A DNA stretch of 64,000 nucleotides from Dongia deserti (GTDB lineage: Bacteria; Pseudomonadota; Alphaproteobacteria; Dongiales; Dongiaceae), in NCBI RefSeq assembly GCF_003574735.1, contig NZ_QORW01000007.1:1-64000 (forward strand), in the 5' to 3' direction. How positions within the stretch are numbered: the stretch's first letter is position 1; every line of letters begins with the position of its first letter. A program made the position numbers and the translations under genes. Under the pieces are notes generated by a model, which saw only the letters and a list, made by a program, of their open reading frames with translations, searched no databases and had not been told where the DNA came from. Of the stretch, positions 29,687-39,286 are shown in pieces.

Positions 29687-29798
29687 TGATTATCTAAGCC
29701 TTTGGGGCCCTTTCCGCGCTTGATCGCTGGGTCCCGATTTGCTATTCCCCCGGTCGGCTTCTGACAAGGACTACGGCCCGCCTTTCGGGGGCTCTGAT

Positions 29799-29883
29799 GC
29801 GGTCGTGGCGGAACTGGTAGACGCGCAGCGTTGAGGTCGCTGTGGGGCAACCCGTGGAAGTTCGAGTCTTCTCGACCGCACCA
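29799..29883 (+). tRNA. tRNA-Leu (anticodon GAG)
   Basis: 85 nt including an encoded CCA end. Acceptor GCGGTCG pairs with CGACCGC; D arm GGCGGAACTGGTAGACGC; anticodon stem CAGCG/CGCTG with loop TTGAGGT, anticodon GAG; a long class II variable arm GGG-CAA-CCC region; T arm with GTTCGAGTC. Identity and boundaries were folded by eye. No integrase or duplicated 3' end is seen downstream. Confidence 0.95.
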
Positions 29884-30013
29884 GCCTAAGCACCCTGCCT
29901 AGCCATAACGCTCTGAAAGAACTGGGAGAATCCGGCCGGAGCAGCCGGACGGCGACTTTCATTGGCGGCGCCGATGGCTATAATCCGCCGGATTCGGACG
30001 GGCAGGGGACCTT

Positions 30014-32320
30014 ATGGCAGACGATTCCAAGAAGGCCGGCGACGATCTGAAGGCCGGCGCACTCGAGTATCACCGCCAGCCGCGGCCCGGTAAGCTGGCC
30101 ATCGTCGCCACCAAGCCGCTGGCCAGCCAGCGCGACTTGGCCTTGGCCTATTCCCCTGGCGTCGCCGCCGCCTGCGAGGCCATTGTGGCCGACCGCAATG
30201 CCGCCGCGGAAGTCACCAGCCGCGGCAACCTGATCGCCGTCATCACAAATGGCACCGCTGTGCTGGGCCTCGGCGCGATCGGCCCGCTGGCCGCCAAGCC
30301 GGTCATGGAAGGCAAGGCGGTCCTGTTCAAGAAATTCGCCGATCTCGACGTGTTCGACATCGAGATCAACGAGACCGATCCCGACAAGCTGGTCGATGTA
30401 ATCGCCAGCCTGGAACCGACCTTCGGCGGCATCAACCTGGAAGACATCAAGGCGCCGGAATGCTTCGAGGTCGAAAGCAAGCTGAAGGCGCGCATGAAGA
30501 TCCCCGTCATGCACGACGATCAGCATGGCACGGCGATCATCGTGGCGGCGGCCCTGCTGAACGGTCTGGAGGTCGTCGGCAAGCGCATCGACCAGGTGAA
30601 GCTGGTGGCATCCGGCGCGGGCGCGGCGGCCCTGGCGTGCCTTGATCTGCTGGTCGATCTCGGGCTCAAGGTCGAGAACATCACCGTCACGGACATTGTC
30701 GGCGTGGTCTATGAGGGCCGCACCGAACAGATGGACCCGCGCAAGGCGCGTTATGCTAAGAAGACCAACGCGCGCACCTTGGCCGACGTGATCCCCGGCG
30801 CCGACATCTTTCTCGGCCTCTCCGCGCCGCGCGTGCTGACACCGGAGATGGTGCAGCAGATGGCGCAGCGTCCCCTGATCTTCGCGCTCGCCAACCCGAC
30901 GCCGGAGATTCTGCCGGAAGAGGCGAAGGCGGTGAGACCAGACGCCGTGATCGCGACCGGCCGCTCGGACTATCCGAACCAGGTCAACAATGTGCTGTGC
31001 TTCCCCTTCATCTTCCGCGGCGCGATCGATGTCGGCGCGACAGCGATCAATCAGGAAATGAAGATCGCCTGCGTCAAGGCGATCGCCGATCTCGCAAAGG
31101 CCGAAGCCTCCGACATTGTCGCCAGCGCCTATGGCGGCGAGACGCCGGCCTTCGGTCCTGACTACCTGATCCCGCGGCCGTTCGATCCGCGCCTCATCGT
31201 ACAGATCGCGCCGGCAGTCGCCAGGGCGGCGATGGACAGCGGCGTTGCGACGCGGCCGATCACCGACTGGACGGCGTATCACGACCGGCTGAACCAGTTT
31301 GTGTTCCGCTCCGGCCTGCTCATGAAGCCCTTGTTCGAGCGCGCGCGGCACGACTGCAAGCGCGTGGTCTATGCCGAGGGCGAGGAAGAGCGCGTACTGC
31401 GCGCCGTCCAGACGGTGGTGGACGAGAAGCTGGCTCAGCCGATTTTGATCGGGCGGCGCGGCGTGGTGGAGCGACGGATCGAGAAGCTCGGCCTGCGCAT
31501 TCGCGAGGGCAAGCATTTCGCCCTGGTCGATCCCGAGAACGATCCACGCTACAACGAATATTGGACGTTCTATCACAGCCTGACCGAGCGCAAAGGCGTG
31601 GCGCCGGACGATGCGCGCACCATCGTGCGTACGCGCAACACGGTGATTGGCGCGCTGATGGTGCGCAAGCGCGAGGCCGACGCGCTGCTGTGTGGCACGG
31701 TCGGGCGCTTCCACTCGCATCTGGGGCACGTCAGCGACTGCCTGGGCAAGGCGCCGAGCGTGATTGGCTTCTCGACCTTGACCGCACTCATCCTTCAGGC
31801 CGGCACGGTCTTCATCACCGATACCGAAGTCAAAGTTGATCCGACCGACGACGAGATCGCGGAAATGACCGTGCTTTCGGCCGAGGCGGTGCGGCGCTTT
31901 GGCATTGCACCCAAGGCGGCCTTGCTGTCCCATTCCAATTTCGGCACGTCCAACGAAGCCAGCGCGCGCAAGATGCGGCGCGCCCTTGGCCTCATCCTGC
32001 AGCGCGACCCAGAGTTAGAAGTAGAGGGCGAGATGCGGGCCGATAGCGCCTTGTTCGAGGCGTTGCGTGAGCGCCTGTTCCCCAATTCGCGCCTCAAGGG
32101 CAAGGCGAACCTGCTCATCATGCCGTCGCTTGACGCTGCCAACATCGCGCTCAACCTGCTGCGCGGGCTGGGCGAGGGTCAGACCATCGGGCCGATGCTG
32201 CTGGGCTGCGCGCGGCCGGCGCACATCCTGTCCCCTGCCGTCACAGTGCGCGGCATCATCAACATGACGGCCATCGCCGCGGTTGAGGCCCAGGACCGCA
32301 AGCCGCATGGCCGGGCCTGA
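30014..32320 (+). CDS. maeB: NADP-dependent malic enzyme with phosphotransacetylase-like C-terminal domain
   Basis: 768 aa, the length of MaeB. Decarboxylates malate to pyruvate. The malic-enzyme half (about residues 1-430) has [34 protein letters not shown] and [15 protein letters not shown]. The C-terminal half (about residues 430-760) is phosphotransacetylase-like, thought to be regulatory rather than catalytic. AGGGGAC precedes the ATG. The next gene, mgtE, overlaps its 3' end by 14 nt. Confidence 0.95.
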   Translation: MADDSKKAGDDLKAGALEYHRQPRPGKLAIVATKPLASQRDLALAYSPGVAAACEAIVADRNAAAEVTSRGNLIAVITNGTAVLGLGAIGPLAAKPVMEGKAVLFKKFADLDVFDIEINETDPDKLVDVIASLEPTFGGINLEDIKAPECFEVESKLKARMKIPVMHDDQHGTAIIVAAALLNGLEVVGKRIDQVKLVASGAGAAALACLDLLVDLGLKVENITVTDIVGVVYEGRTEQMDPRKARYAKKTNARTLADVIPGADIFLGLSAPRVLTPEMVQQMAQRPLIFALANPTPEILPEEAKAVRPDAVIATGRSDYPNQVNNVLCFPFIFRGAIDVGATAINQEMKIACVKAIADLAKAEASDIVASAYGGETPAFGPDYLIPRPFDPRLIVQIAPAVARAAMDSGVATRPITDWTAYHDRLNQFVFRSGLLMKPLFERARHDCKRVVYAEGEEERVLRAVQTVVDEKLAQPILIGRRGVVERRIEKLGLRIREGKHFALVDPENDPRYNEYWTFYHSLTERKGVAPDDARTIVRTRNTVIGALMVRKREADALLCGTVGRFHSHLGHVSDCLGKAPSVIGFSTLTALILQAGTVFITDTEVKVDPTDDEIAEMTVLSAEAVRRFGIAPKAALLSHSNFGTSNEASARKMRRALGLILQRDPELEVEGEMRADSALFEALRERLFPNSRLKGKANLLIMPSLDAANIALNLLRGLGEGQTIGPMLLGCARPAHILSPAVTVRGIINMTAIAAVEAQDRKPHGRA

Positions 32321-33722
32321 AACCCTCAAGCCCGAGGACGAGGACCGCCCGCGCGTCGATAAGGCCGACGAGGAAGAGTTCTACGGACCGTCAGAGGAAT
32401 TGCTGGAGAATGTCTCCGCCGCCCTGGCAGAGAGTGACATTCCCCAGGTCGAGGCGCTGATAGAGGATCTGCACCCGGCAGACGTCGCCGACCTCATCGA
32501 GCATCTCGAGCCTGAAGAGCGCAGGCTGTTCGTCGACATCACCCGCCATGTGATCGAGCCGGAGACCATCTCGCATCTCGATGAGACGGTGCGTGAGGAG
32601 GTCGTCGATCAACTCGGCCCGCAGGCGCTAGCCCAGGTGGTGAGCGGCCTCGACACAGACGACGCGGTCGAGCTGCTGGAGGATCTGGAGCCGGAGCAGC
32701 AAGAGCAGGTGCTGCAGAGTGTTCCCGCCGAGGATCGCGTGCTGCTGCAGCAGAGCCTCACTTTCCCGGAGGACAGCGCCGGTCGCCTGATGCAGCGCGA
32801 GCTGGTGGCGGTCCCCGCGCATTGGACGGTCGGCGAGACGATCGATTTCCTGCGCGCCGAGAAGGAGTTGCCGGACGATTTCTATAACCTGTTCGTGGTG
32901 GATGCGATGCACAAGCCGGCTGGCTCTGTGCCGCTGTCCCGCGCCATGCGCTCCCCACGCGCGACCAAGCTCACGGACATCATGGAAACGGAGCTGCGCC
33001 CGGTGCCGGCGGACATGGACCAGGAGGCGGTCGCCTATCTCTTCCGGCAATATGCTCTGGTCTCGACGCCTGTAGTTGACGAGGCAGGACGGCTGATCGG
33101 CGTCGTGACAGTGGACGACGTGGTCCGCGTGATCGACGAAGAAGCGGAGGAGGACCTGATGCACATCGTCGGCGCGTCCGATACGGACTTTCACGCGCCG
33201 CCGCTCATCATCGCCTGGCAGCGCGTGCGCTGGCTGGTCGTCACATTGATCAATACCATGATCGCCGCCACGGTCATTTCGCAATTCCAGGAAACGATCC
33301 GGCACACCGTCGCGCTGGCGGTACTGATGCCGATCGTGGCTGCGATGGGTGGCAATGCCGGCGTGCAGGTGATCACCGTAACGGTGCGCGCTCTGGCGAC
33401 GCGAGATATCACGCCGCAAAGCAACCTGCTGCGCATCATTGGCAAGGAGTTGATCGTCGGCTTCCTCAACGCCTTGGTGTTCGCCGCGATCCTTGGCGTG
33501 ATCGCGGCCTGGTGGTTTGGTCACGTAGAGCTGGGCTATGTCCTGGCCGGCGCCATGATTTTCAACATGGTGTGGGCGGGAATGGCCGGTACGCTCATCC
33601 CGCTGGTGATGGATCGCCTGGGGATCGACCCCGCGATCGGGGCGGGACCGTTCCTCACCACCACGACCGACGTGCTCGGCTTCTTCTCCTTCCTGGGTCT
33701 CGCCACCTTGTTCCTGGTTTAG
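32307..33722 (+). CDS. mgtE: Magnesium transporter MgtE
   Basis: 471 aa from ATG 32307, overlapping maeB by 14 nt; an earlier in-frame start at 32283 is less likely. Cytoplasmic N-domain of acidic Leu-rich repeats (about residues 30-145: LHPADVADLIEHLEPEERR), a CBS pair (about 150-270), then five membrane segments with MPIVAAMGGNAGVQ, the pore motif. MgtE gates on cytosolic Mg2+. The stop codon overlaps the first base of a palindromic element. Confidence 0.95.
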   Translation: MAGPETLKPEDEDRPRVDKADEEEFYGPSEELLENVSAALAESDIPQVEALIEDLHPADVADLIEHLEPEERRLFVDITRHVIEPETISHLDETVREEVVDQLGPQALAQVVSGLDTDDAVELLEDLEPEQQEQVLQSVPAEDRVLLQQSLTFPEDSAGRLMQRELVAVPAHWTVGETIDFLRAEKELPDDFYNLFVVDAMHKPAGSVPLSRAMRSPRATKLTDIMETELRPVPADMDQEAVAYLFRQYALVSTPVVDEAGRLIGVVTVDDVVRVIDEEAEEDLMHIVGASDTDFHAPPLIIAWQRVRWLVVTLINTMIAATVISQFQETIRHTVALAVLMPIVAAMGGNAGVQVITVTVRALATRDITPQSNLLRIIGKELIVGFLNALVFAAILGVIAAWWFGHVELGYVLAGAMIFNMVWAGMAGTLIPLVMDRLGIDPAIGAGPFLTTTTDVLGFFSFLGLATLFLV

Positions 33723-33975
33723 AGCATAGTCCGCTTAGCCAGACGCATTCTGACGGAGCGATTTTCGGCCAGGGGAGGAAGAGGCCGCAGATCGTAGTGG
33801 GTCTACGGGCAAGGCCTCTGACGCGGCCCTGGCCGAGGGGCGCCCGTCCCTTCGGGTTCGCCGGTGGCGATCCGCGGGCGTCAGGCCGCTTGGCCGTAGT
33901 CCCACTACGGCCAAGCGGCCTGACTACCGGCTGCCACCGGCGAACAGAATGCGCCTGGCTGAGTGGACTATGCTC
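33722..33975. repeat. 254-bp nested palindromic element with 31-bp terminal inverted repeats
   Basis: Fills the mgtE-RidA gap. Outer arms 33722-33752 and 33945-33975 are inverted copies (28 of 31 match). Inside lies GTTCGCCGGTGGC (33856-33868) with its exact complement at 33933-33945, and a perfect 21-bp-arm hairpin, 33880-33900 with 33904-33924, around CCC. The left half contains a diverged inverted copy of that hairpin (about 33792-33824) and TCGGCCAGGG/CCCTGGCCGA (33765-33774, 33827-33836). No ORF inside. Looks like a MITE-like or clustered-REP element. Confidence 0.85.
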
Positions 33976-34025
33976 TCGGAGGCGTGGCAGGATGTTGGTC
34001 TCCCGTCAGAGATCAGGAATCGACC

Positions 34026-34409
34026 ATGTCCCGCCAGCTCATCTCCTCCGGCTCCAAGTTCGAGGCTGAAGCCTGCTACTCCCGCGCGGTGGTGGACGGC
34101 GACTTTGTGTTCGTCTCCGGCACCACGGGGTTCGACTATGCGACCATGACGATCTCCGCCGACGTTGCGGAGCAGACGCGCCAGACTTTCCGCAATATCG
34201 AAGCCGCGCTGCAGAAGGCCGGCTCCTCGCTGAAGGACGCGGTGCGGGCAACCTATTACGTCGTCAATGCAGATGATTGGCCGAAGATCTATGCGGTGTT
34301 CAAGGAGTTCCTGGCGGACTCGCGCCCCGCCGCGACCGCGATCATCTGCGGCCTGGTCGATCCGCGCATGAAGATCGAGATCGAAATCACTGCACGCAAG
34401 AGATTATAG
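34026..34409 (+). CDS. RidA/YjgF-family protein
   Basis: 127 aa from ATG 34026. RidA proteins deaminate reactive enamines/imines produced by PLP enzymes. The active-site Arg100 (DSRPAATAII) and the C-terminal MKIEIEITA with Glu118/Glu120 are present. Upstream in-frame starts lie in the palindromic element. The SDR gene begins 2 bp downstream. Confidence 0.88.
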   Translation: MSRQLISSGSKFEAEACYSRAVVDGDFVFVSGTTGFDYATMTISADVAEQTRQTFRNIEAALQKAGSSLKDAVRATYYVVNADDWPKIYAVFKEFLADSRPAATAIICGLVDPRMKIEIEITARKRL

Positions 34410-34411
34410 AG

Positions 34412-35098
34412 ATGCATACCGGCACCGTCCTGATCACTGGCGCCAACCGCGGGCTTGGGCTCGAGTTCGCCCGGCAGTATGTTGCGGATGGCTGGCGCGT
34501 CATCGCCTGTTGCCGATCGCCCAACGATGCGCCGGAACTCAAGAAGCTGGGCAAGCATGTGGAGGTGCACGCCCTCGACGTTACGTCACAGGAGTCGATC
34601 CAGCATCTCGCGAAGGTACTGAAGGGGACGCCGGTCGATGTGCTCATCAATAATGCCGGGCTTCATGGTGATCGGCGCGCGTTCGGCGAAACGGATATCG
34701 AACTGTGGAAGCAGATCTTCGCGGTGAACACCATCGCGCCATACCAGGTACTGTCGGCGTTGCTGGACAATGTCGTCGCCAGCACGCAGAAGAAAGTGGT
34801 CAACATCACGAGCAAGGTGGGCTCGATTGGCGACGGGCCAAGCGGCGGCTCCTATGCCTATCGCAGCTCGAAGACGGCCCTCAACACCGTGATGGTGAAT
34901 GCCGCGCACGAGCTGAGGAACCACGGCGTTACCATCCTGTTGCTCCATCCCGGCTGGGTGCAGACCGACATGGGCGGGCCGAGCGCTCCCGTCAGCATCG
35001 AGCAGAGCATCGCCGGCATGCGGCGCGTCATCGACAAGGCAACCCAGGCCGAGACCGGGCATTTCTACGATTACACAGGCAGGCAGCTTCCCTGGTGA
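34412..35098 (+). CDS. Short-chain dehydrogenase/reductase
   Basis: 228 aa. Rossmann cofactor motif TGANRGLGLEFA (about residues 8-19), NNAG (about 85-88), catalytic Ser in VNITSKVGSI and Tyr-x3-Lys in AYRSSKTAL. The sniffer/C-factor-like subgroup is suggested by TGANRGLG and the HPGWVQTDMGG ending. Substrate unknown. Paired with RidA (2-bp gap). Confidence 0.85.
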   Translation: MHTGTVLITGANRGLGLEFARQYVADGWRVIACCRSPNDAPELKKLGKHVEVHALDVTSQESIQHLAKVLKGTPVDVLINNAGLHGDRRAFGETDIELWKQIFAVNTIAPYQVLSALLDNVVASTQKKVVNITSKVGSIGDGPSGGSYAYRSSKTALNTVMVNAAHELRNHGVTILLLHPGWVQTDMGGPSAPVSIEQSIAGMRRVIDKATQAETGHFYDYTGRQLPW

Positions 35099-35134
35099 GG
35101 TTATCGCATATGATGCGTGACGAACGGGCAGTCC

Positions 35135-35241
35135 CCTTCCCCCAAGCTGGGGGAAGGCTGGGGTGGAGGAAGCGAGCGAAGGTTCCTGCCAGCAGAAACG
35201 CGGCTTCCCCCTCCCTTACCCTCCCCCGTGTCGGGGGAGGG
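35135..35241. repeat. GC-tract extragenic palindromes, copy 2 (two units)
   Basis: Unit one: CCTTCCCCCA (35135-35144) with TGGGGGAAGG (35148-35157), loop AGC. Unit two: CCCTCCCCCG (35219-35228) with CGGGGGAGGG (35232-35241), loop TGT. Both have perfect 10-bp stems and belong to the same C/G-run family as 14710 and 46669. They lie before the acyl-CoA dehydrogenase gene. Confidence 0.8.
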
Positions 35242-35282
35242 GATCGCAGCTCGCGGGCGGACGGAGCCGGAGGAGACGTTGC

Positions 35283-36425
35283 ATGATCCTGACCGAAGAG
35301 CAGCAGCAGATCGTCGACATGACGCGCGACTTCGCGGAGAGCGAGCTGAAGTCGCATGCGGAGGAGTGGGAAGCGGCGGGCTACATCCCCGACGAGATCG
35401 TCAAGAAAATGGGCGAACTCGGCCTCATGGGCATGCTGGTGCCGGAGGAATGGGGCGGCGCCGGCGTCGACTACGGCACCTACGCGCTGGTGGTGGAGGA
35501 ACTGGCAGCAGGCGATGGGTCGGTCAGCACGTTGATGAGTGTGCATACCTCGGTCGTGTGCCTGCCGATCCTCAATTTCGGCACGCAGGCACAGAAGGAG
35601 CGCTTCCTGCGGCCGCTCGCGACCGGCGAGATGGTGGGAGCCTTCTGCCTAACCGAGCCGGGCGCAGGCTCGGACGCCGCGGCGATCAAGACCCGTGCTG
35701 TCCGCGAGGGCGAGTCCTACGTGCTGAACGGTAGCAAGCAGTTCATCTCCAACGGCAAGCGGTGCGGCGTCGCGCTGGTGATCGCCGTCACTGATCCCGC
35801 GGCGGGCAAGAAGGGCATCAGCGCCTTCCTGGTGCCGCAGGGCACCAAGGGCTTCGACGTCGCGCGTCTGGAGAGCAAGCTCGGCCAGCGCGCCTCCGAC
35901 ACGGCACAGCTGGTCTTCCAGGATTGTCGCATTCCTGCCGACCTGCGCCTCGGCGCGGAAGGCGAGGGCCTGAAGATTGCACTCGCCAATCTGGAGGGCG
36001 GGCGCATCGGCATCGCGGCGCAGGCGATCGGCATGGCGCGTGCCGCGTACGAGGCAGCTCTGGCCTACGCCAAGGAGCGCAAGACTTTCGGCAAGACCAT
36101 CGCCGAGCATCAGGCCGTCGCGTTCCGCCTAGCTGACATGGCAACGCAGATCGAGGCGGCGCGCGCGCTGACCCAGCATGCCTGCGCGATGCGGGCCGGC
36201 GGTCAGCGTGCACTGAAACATGCGGCGATGGCGAAGCTGTTCGCGACCGAGATGGCAGAGAGGGTCTGCTCCGACGCCATTCAGATTCATGGCGGATACG
36301 GCTATCTCAAGGACTTCGGCGTGGAGCGCATCTATCGCGACGTGCGCGTAACCAAGATCTACGAGGGCACCAGCGATATCCAGAAGATCATCATCTCTCG
36401 CGAGCTGCTGGAGCGTGGTGCATGA
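35283..36425 (+). CDS. Acyl-CoA dehydrogenase
   Basis: 380 aa from ATG 35283; longer in-frame starts run through the palindromes. FAD flavoenzyme of fatty-acid or branched-chain oxidation. AFCLTEPGAGSDA (FAD-binding loop), the C-terminal RKTFGK and IQIHGGYGYLKDF, and catalytic Glu361 in KIYEGTSDIQKI are intact. Glu at this position fits short/medium-chain types. Its stop overlaps the next start (ATGA). Confidence 0.93.
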   Translation: MILTEEQQQIVDMTRDFAESELKSHAEEWEAAGYIPDEIVKKMGELGLMGMLVPEEWGGAGVDYGTYALVVEELAAGDGSVSTLMSVHTSVVCLPILNFGTQAQKERFLRPLATGEMVGAFCLTEPGAGSDAAAIKTRAVREGESYVLNGSKQFISNGKRCGVALVIAVTDPAAGKKGISAFLVPQGTKGFDVARLESKLGQRASDTAQLVFQDCRIPADLRLGAEGEGLKIALANLEGGRIGIAAQAIGMARAAYEAALAYAKERKTFGKTIAEHQAVAFRLADMATQIEAARALTQHACAMRAGGQRALKHAAMAKLFATEMAERVCSDAIQIHGGYGYLKDFGVERIYRDVRVTKIYEGTSDIQKIIISRELLERGA

Positions 36426-37027
36426 ATGGCGCGCCGATCGAGTTCTATTTCGACTTCTCCTCGCCCTACGGCTATCTCGGCGCCCAGCGCATCGATACGA
36501 TTGTTGCTGAGTTCGGGCGCACGGTGACTTGGCGGCCGATCCTGCTGGGCGCGATCTTCAAGATCACGGGCCAGGCGCCGTTGGTCAGCCAGGTCATGCG
36601 CGGCCCCTATGCCGCGCGCGACATGGCGCGCAGCGCCCGCAAGCTCGGCGTCACGTTCGCCCTGCCCGAGGCGTTTCCGTTCTCATCGGTCTATCCCTGC
36701 CGCGTATTCTATTGGCTGAATAGCCACTCGCCGGACGCGGCGAAGAAATACGCGCGCGCCGTCTATCATGCTGCGTTCGCGGAGGGAAAGCCGCCGGCGG
36801 AACCGCAAGCGGCAGCCGACGTGGCCGTCGGCCTGGGCCATGATCATGCCGCAGTGCTGGCCGGCATGCAGGATGCCGCTATCAAGGAACGCCTGCGTAC
36901 GGAAGTGCAGCAGGCCATGGACAAAGGCGTGTTCGGCTCGCCCTTCGTGATCGTCGATGGCGAACCCTTCTGGGGCAATGATCGCCTCGGCGAAGTCCGC
37001 GAATGGCTGCAGACGGGCGGGTGGTAG
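36422..37027 (+). CDS. 2-hydroxychromene-2-carboxylate isomerase-like (kappa-GST family)
   Basis: 201 aa. DsbA/kappa-class GST fold: IEFYFDFSSPYGYL gives the catalytic Ser13/Ser14, and GVFGSPFVIVDGEPFWGNDRL is the conserved C-terminal motif. In naphthalene catabolism the enzyme isomerises HCCA with glutathione, but most homologues have unknown substrates. Translationally coupled to the acyl-CoA dehydrogenase. Confidence 0.88.
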   Translation: MNGAPIEFYFDFSSPYGYLGAQRIDTIVAEFGRTVTWRPILLGAIFKITGQAPLVSQVMRGPYAARDMARSARKLGVTFALPEAFPFSSVYPCRVFYWLNSHSPDAAKKYARAVYHAAFAEGKPPAEPQAAADVAVGLGHDHAAVLAGMQDAAIKERLRTEVQQAMDKGVFGSPFVIVDGEPFWGNDRLGEVREWLQTGGW

Positions 37028-37138
37028 CGGCCGCCGAACCTGGACCTTGGATCAAGTTCGGCTGTTCGCGTTGTTCATACGATCGCGGATCGGGTTACGC
37101 TCCTTGCCTCGATAGGCGCAGTGCAAGGGAGCGGAACG

Positions 37139-37464
37139 ATGGCGGTCTATGTAATCGCGGACATCAAGGTGACCGACGAGTCGTGGATTCCGGACTATGC
37201 GAAAGCGGTCCACGAGATCGTGCACAAGCATGGCGGCAAGTATCTCGCGCGCAGCGCCAATGTGAAGACGCTGGAAGGCAAGCCGCTGGATACCACGCTG
37301 ATTGCGATCTTGGAGTTTCCGAACGAGGAAGCGATCAGGCCTTTGCGTCGGATCCGGCCTACGCGCCCTATGCCAAGATGCGGCAGGACGGCAGCGACAG
37401 CCGATTCCAAATGATCGACGATACCGACGCGGCGGGGACCATTCCCCACCTGCGCAAGGATTGA
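37139..37464 (+). pseudogene. Frameshifted DUF1330-like gene
   Basis: From ATG 37139 the reading frame gives a DUF1330-like start (MAVYVIADIKVTDESWIPDY ... KYLARSANVKTLEGKPLDTT ... ILEFPNEEAI). After about 37332 the family ending is instead found one frame earlier (AFASDPAYAPYAKMRQDGSD to the stop at 37464). Restoring one missing base before AGGCC joins the two. Either a one-base deletion has broken the gene or it is a sequencing error. Intact homologues are about 95-110 aa. Confidence 0.8.
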
Positions 37465-37468
37465 TTGA

Positions 37469-38422
37469 TTACGCGCCGCTCAGCACCCTGGCATACACAT
37501 CCGTGTCGACGTTACCGCCGGTCAGGATGAGGCCGACCTTGCCCGCCTTGCGCGCTGTGTCCTTGAGCGCGGCGGCGAGCGGCGTGGCGCCCGCACCTTC
37601 GGCGACGTTGTGCGTATCCGCGAAGTAGGCGCGCATGGCGGACTTTATTTCGCCCTCGGTAACGCAGATCACGCGGGATGCGCCGCGCCAGACGATCTCC
37701 AGCGCATCCTCGACCGGCACGCGGCACGCAACGCCGTCAGCGATCGTATCGGCGCTGTTGGTCGAGATAGCCTTCCGCGCTTCGAAGGAGAGGGAATATG
37801 CGGCGGCATCCTCCGCCACCACGCCCACGATCTCGGTCTTGAGCCCAAGCGCATCACGTGCCTGGATGGTGGAGCAGATGCCGGAGCCCAGGCCGATCGG
37901 CACATAGATCGTCGCGAGGTCCGGGACGGCGCGCATCAGCTCCCAGCCGTAGGTCGCGACACCCTCCAGCAGCCAGGGATGGAACGAACGCACGAAATGG
38001 AGCTTGCGCTCTTCGGCGATCGCGTGCGTGGCCTCGTAGGTGGCCTGGAAGTCGTGGCCGGTCTCGATCAACTCCGCACCATAGGCGCGCATCGCCGCGT
38101 TCTTGGACCGGCTGTTGCCGTACGGCACCGTGATGACGCAGGGCAGTCCGAACTGCCGCGCGGCAAACGCGATGCTCTGGCCGTGGTTGCCGCGGGTGGC
38201 CGCGATCACGCCGCGGATGGCGGGCTGCTCCTGCCGGAGCCGGGCGATATAGGTGAGCCCGCCGCGCACCTTGAAGGCGCCGGTCGGCAGGTGGTTCTCG
38301 TGCTTGACCCAGGTCTCGGCGCCCACGCGCTCGGACAGCAGGGGCCAGCAAATCTGCGGGCTCGATCCGATCGCACCATGAACCAGGGCGGCGGCCGCCT
38401 CGATCTGCTGCGTGGAAGACAT
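37469..38422 (-). CDS. PLP-dependent threonine/serine dehydratase-like enzyme
   Basis: 317 aa, fold type II PLP enzyme without a regulatory ACT domain, so the catabolic or hydroxyaspartate/diaminopropionate type. TGAFKVRGG gives the Schiff-base Lys51; PIGLGSGICSTIQ is the phosphate-binding loop; ATRGNHGQSIAFAA is the substrate loop. Annotated homologues include threonine dehydratase and hydroxyectoine-utilisation EutB; the exact substrate is unsettled. Converges on the DUF1330-like pseudogene. Confidence 0.85.
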   Translation of the reverse strand: MSSTQQIEAAAALVHGAIGSSPQICWPLLSERVGAETWVKHENHLPTGAFKVRGGLTYIARLRQEQPAIRGVIAATRGNHGQSIAFAARQFGLPCVITVPYGNSRSKNAAMRAYGAELIETGHDFQATYEATHAIAEERKLHFVRSFHPWLLEGVATYGWELMRAVPDLATIYVPIGLGSGICSTIQARDALGLKTEIVGVVAEDAAAYSLSFEARKAISTNSADTIADGVACRVPVEDALEIVWRGASRVICVTEGEIKSAMRAYFADTHNVAEGAGATPLAAALKDTARKAGKVGLILTGGNVDTDVYARVLSGA

Positions 38423-38427
38423 GCCTT

Positions 38428-38934
38428 CTATTCCGGCTGCGGCACGAAACTGCGCGCTTCGGCTAGAGCGGCTTCGATCTGCTGGGCGCTCAGGTGCTTG
38501 GCAAGGTCGTCCCGCGCGATGGCGATGCGGGCTGCATCCTTGGAATCCAGGTGCTGGCTGCTGGCCAGGACCAGCCAGCGGTAGGAGGCCGCCTTGTCCT
38601 GCGGAACGCCCTGGCCATGGCCATAGATCACCGCCAAGCCCAGCATCGCATCGGCATTGCCCTGCCTCGCCGCCCGTTCATACCACTGGCGAGCCTTGGT
38701 GAAGTCCGCCGCGGTGACCTTGCCCCAATGATAGAAACCGGCAAGCTCGTACTGCGCCTCTGCATCCCCGGCCTCGGCCAGTTCCTTGAGATATTGGAAT
38801 GCGTCGAACGAGCGCTTTTCAGCCATCGCCTGGCGCACGTCGTCCATCGTCACGGCATAGGCCGGCACCGCCACCAACAATGGCGCCGAGGCGCCGCCAA
38901 GCAGCGCCAGGCAAATCGCAATACGGACCAACAT
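38428..38934 (-). CDS. Exported Sel1-repeat protein
   Basis: 168 aa from ATG 38934 (ATG 38952 is an in-frame alternative). Signal peptide of about 25 residues ending near PAYA. Two to three Sel1/TPR-like repeats are readable: AGDAEAQYELAGFYHWG, ARQGNADAMLGLAVIYGHGQGV. Such repeats mediate protein contacts in the periplasm. Starts 5 nt from the dehydratase gene on the same strand, so probably not functionally linked despite closeness. Confidence 0.8.
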   Translation of the reverse strand: MLVRIAICLALLGGASAPLLVAVPAYAVTMDDVRQAMAEKRSFDAFQYLKELAEAGDAEAQYELAGFYHWGKVTAADFTKARQWYERAARQGNADAMLGLAVIYGHGQGVPQDKAASYRWLVLASSQHLDSKDAARIAIARDDLAKHLSAQQIEAALAEARSFVPQPE

Positions 38935-39016
38935 GACCCTCGACCGTCTCACCCCATCGCCGCGCCAAATCGGCGCGCCGTAGTCTTAATGGCTCCGACG
39001 GCCGCTGTCGAACCGG

Positions 39017-39286
39017 TCAATGCGTCGCGGTCGGTAAATTGAACTCGCCCGTGCGGATGATCTCGACCAGGTCGCGCACAAACTCGGCGGTCGTCTCCTG
39101 CCCGTGAGCGGCGACCAGCGCGAACAAGGCCGCGGAGATCGACATGGTGCCGATCGTGTCGAACGGGATGCCGCGGTCGGCCGCGTCCTGCCAGAAGGTG
39201 TTGAACATCTCGAAGCAGGCAACGCGCTGTTCAGCGTCCGTCATCGGGCGCTGGTCTTCAAGGGCTTGAGCGAGAGCGGGTAGCAT
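39017..39286 (-). CDS. Hypothetical protein (89 aa)
   Basis: 89 aa from ATG 39286 with a perfect AAGGAG site 8 nt upstream, which rules in this start over the longer 39343 reading. No signal peptide or membrane segment. Sequence is helical, with FEMFNTFWQDAADRGIPFDTIG and a hydrophobic ISAALFALVA stretch. I do not recognise the family. Confidence 0.7.
   Translation of the reverse strand: MLPALAQALEDQRPMTDAEQRVACFEMFNTFWQDAADRGIPFDTIGTMSISAALFALVAAHGQETTAEFVRDLVEIIRTGEFNLPTATH

Noticed and set aside
29799-30013. tRNA-Leu as integration site of a genomic island
   Set aside because: Downstream genes are core metabolism (maeB, mgtE); no integrase and no repeated tRNA 3' end was found.
33949-34149. 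Short ORF starting inside the palindromic element
   Set aside because: Out of frame with the RidA gene, begins in the repeat arm, and encodes no recognisable sequence.
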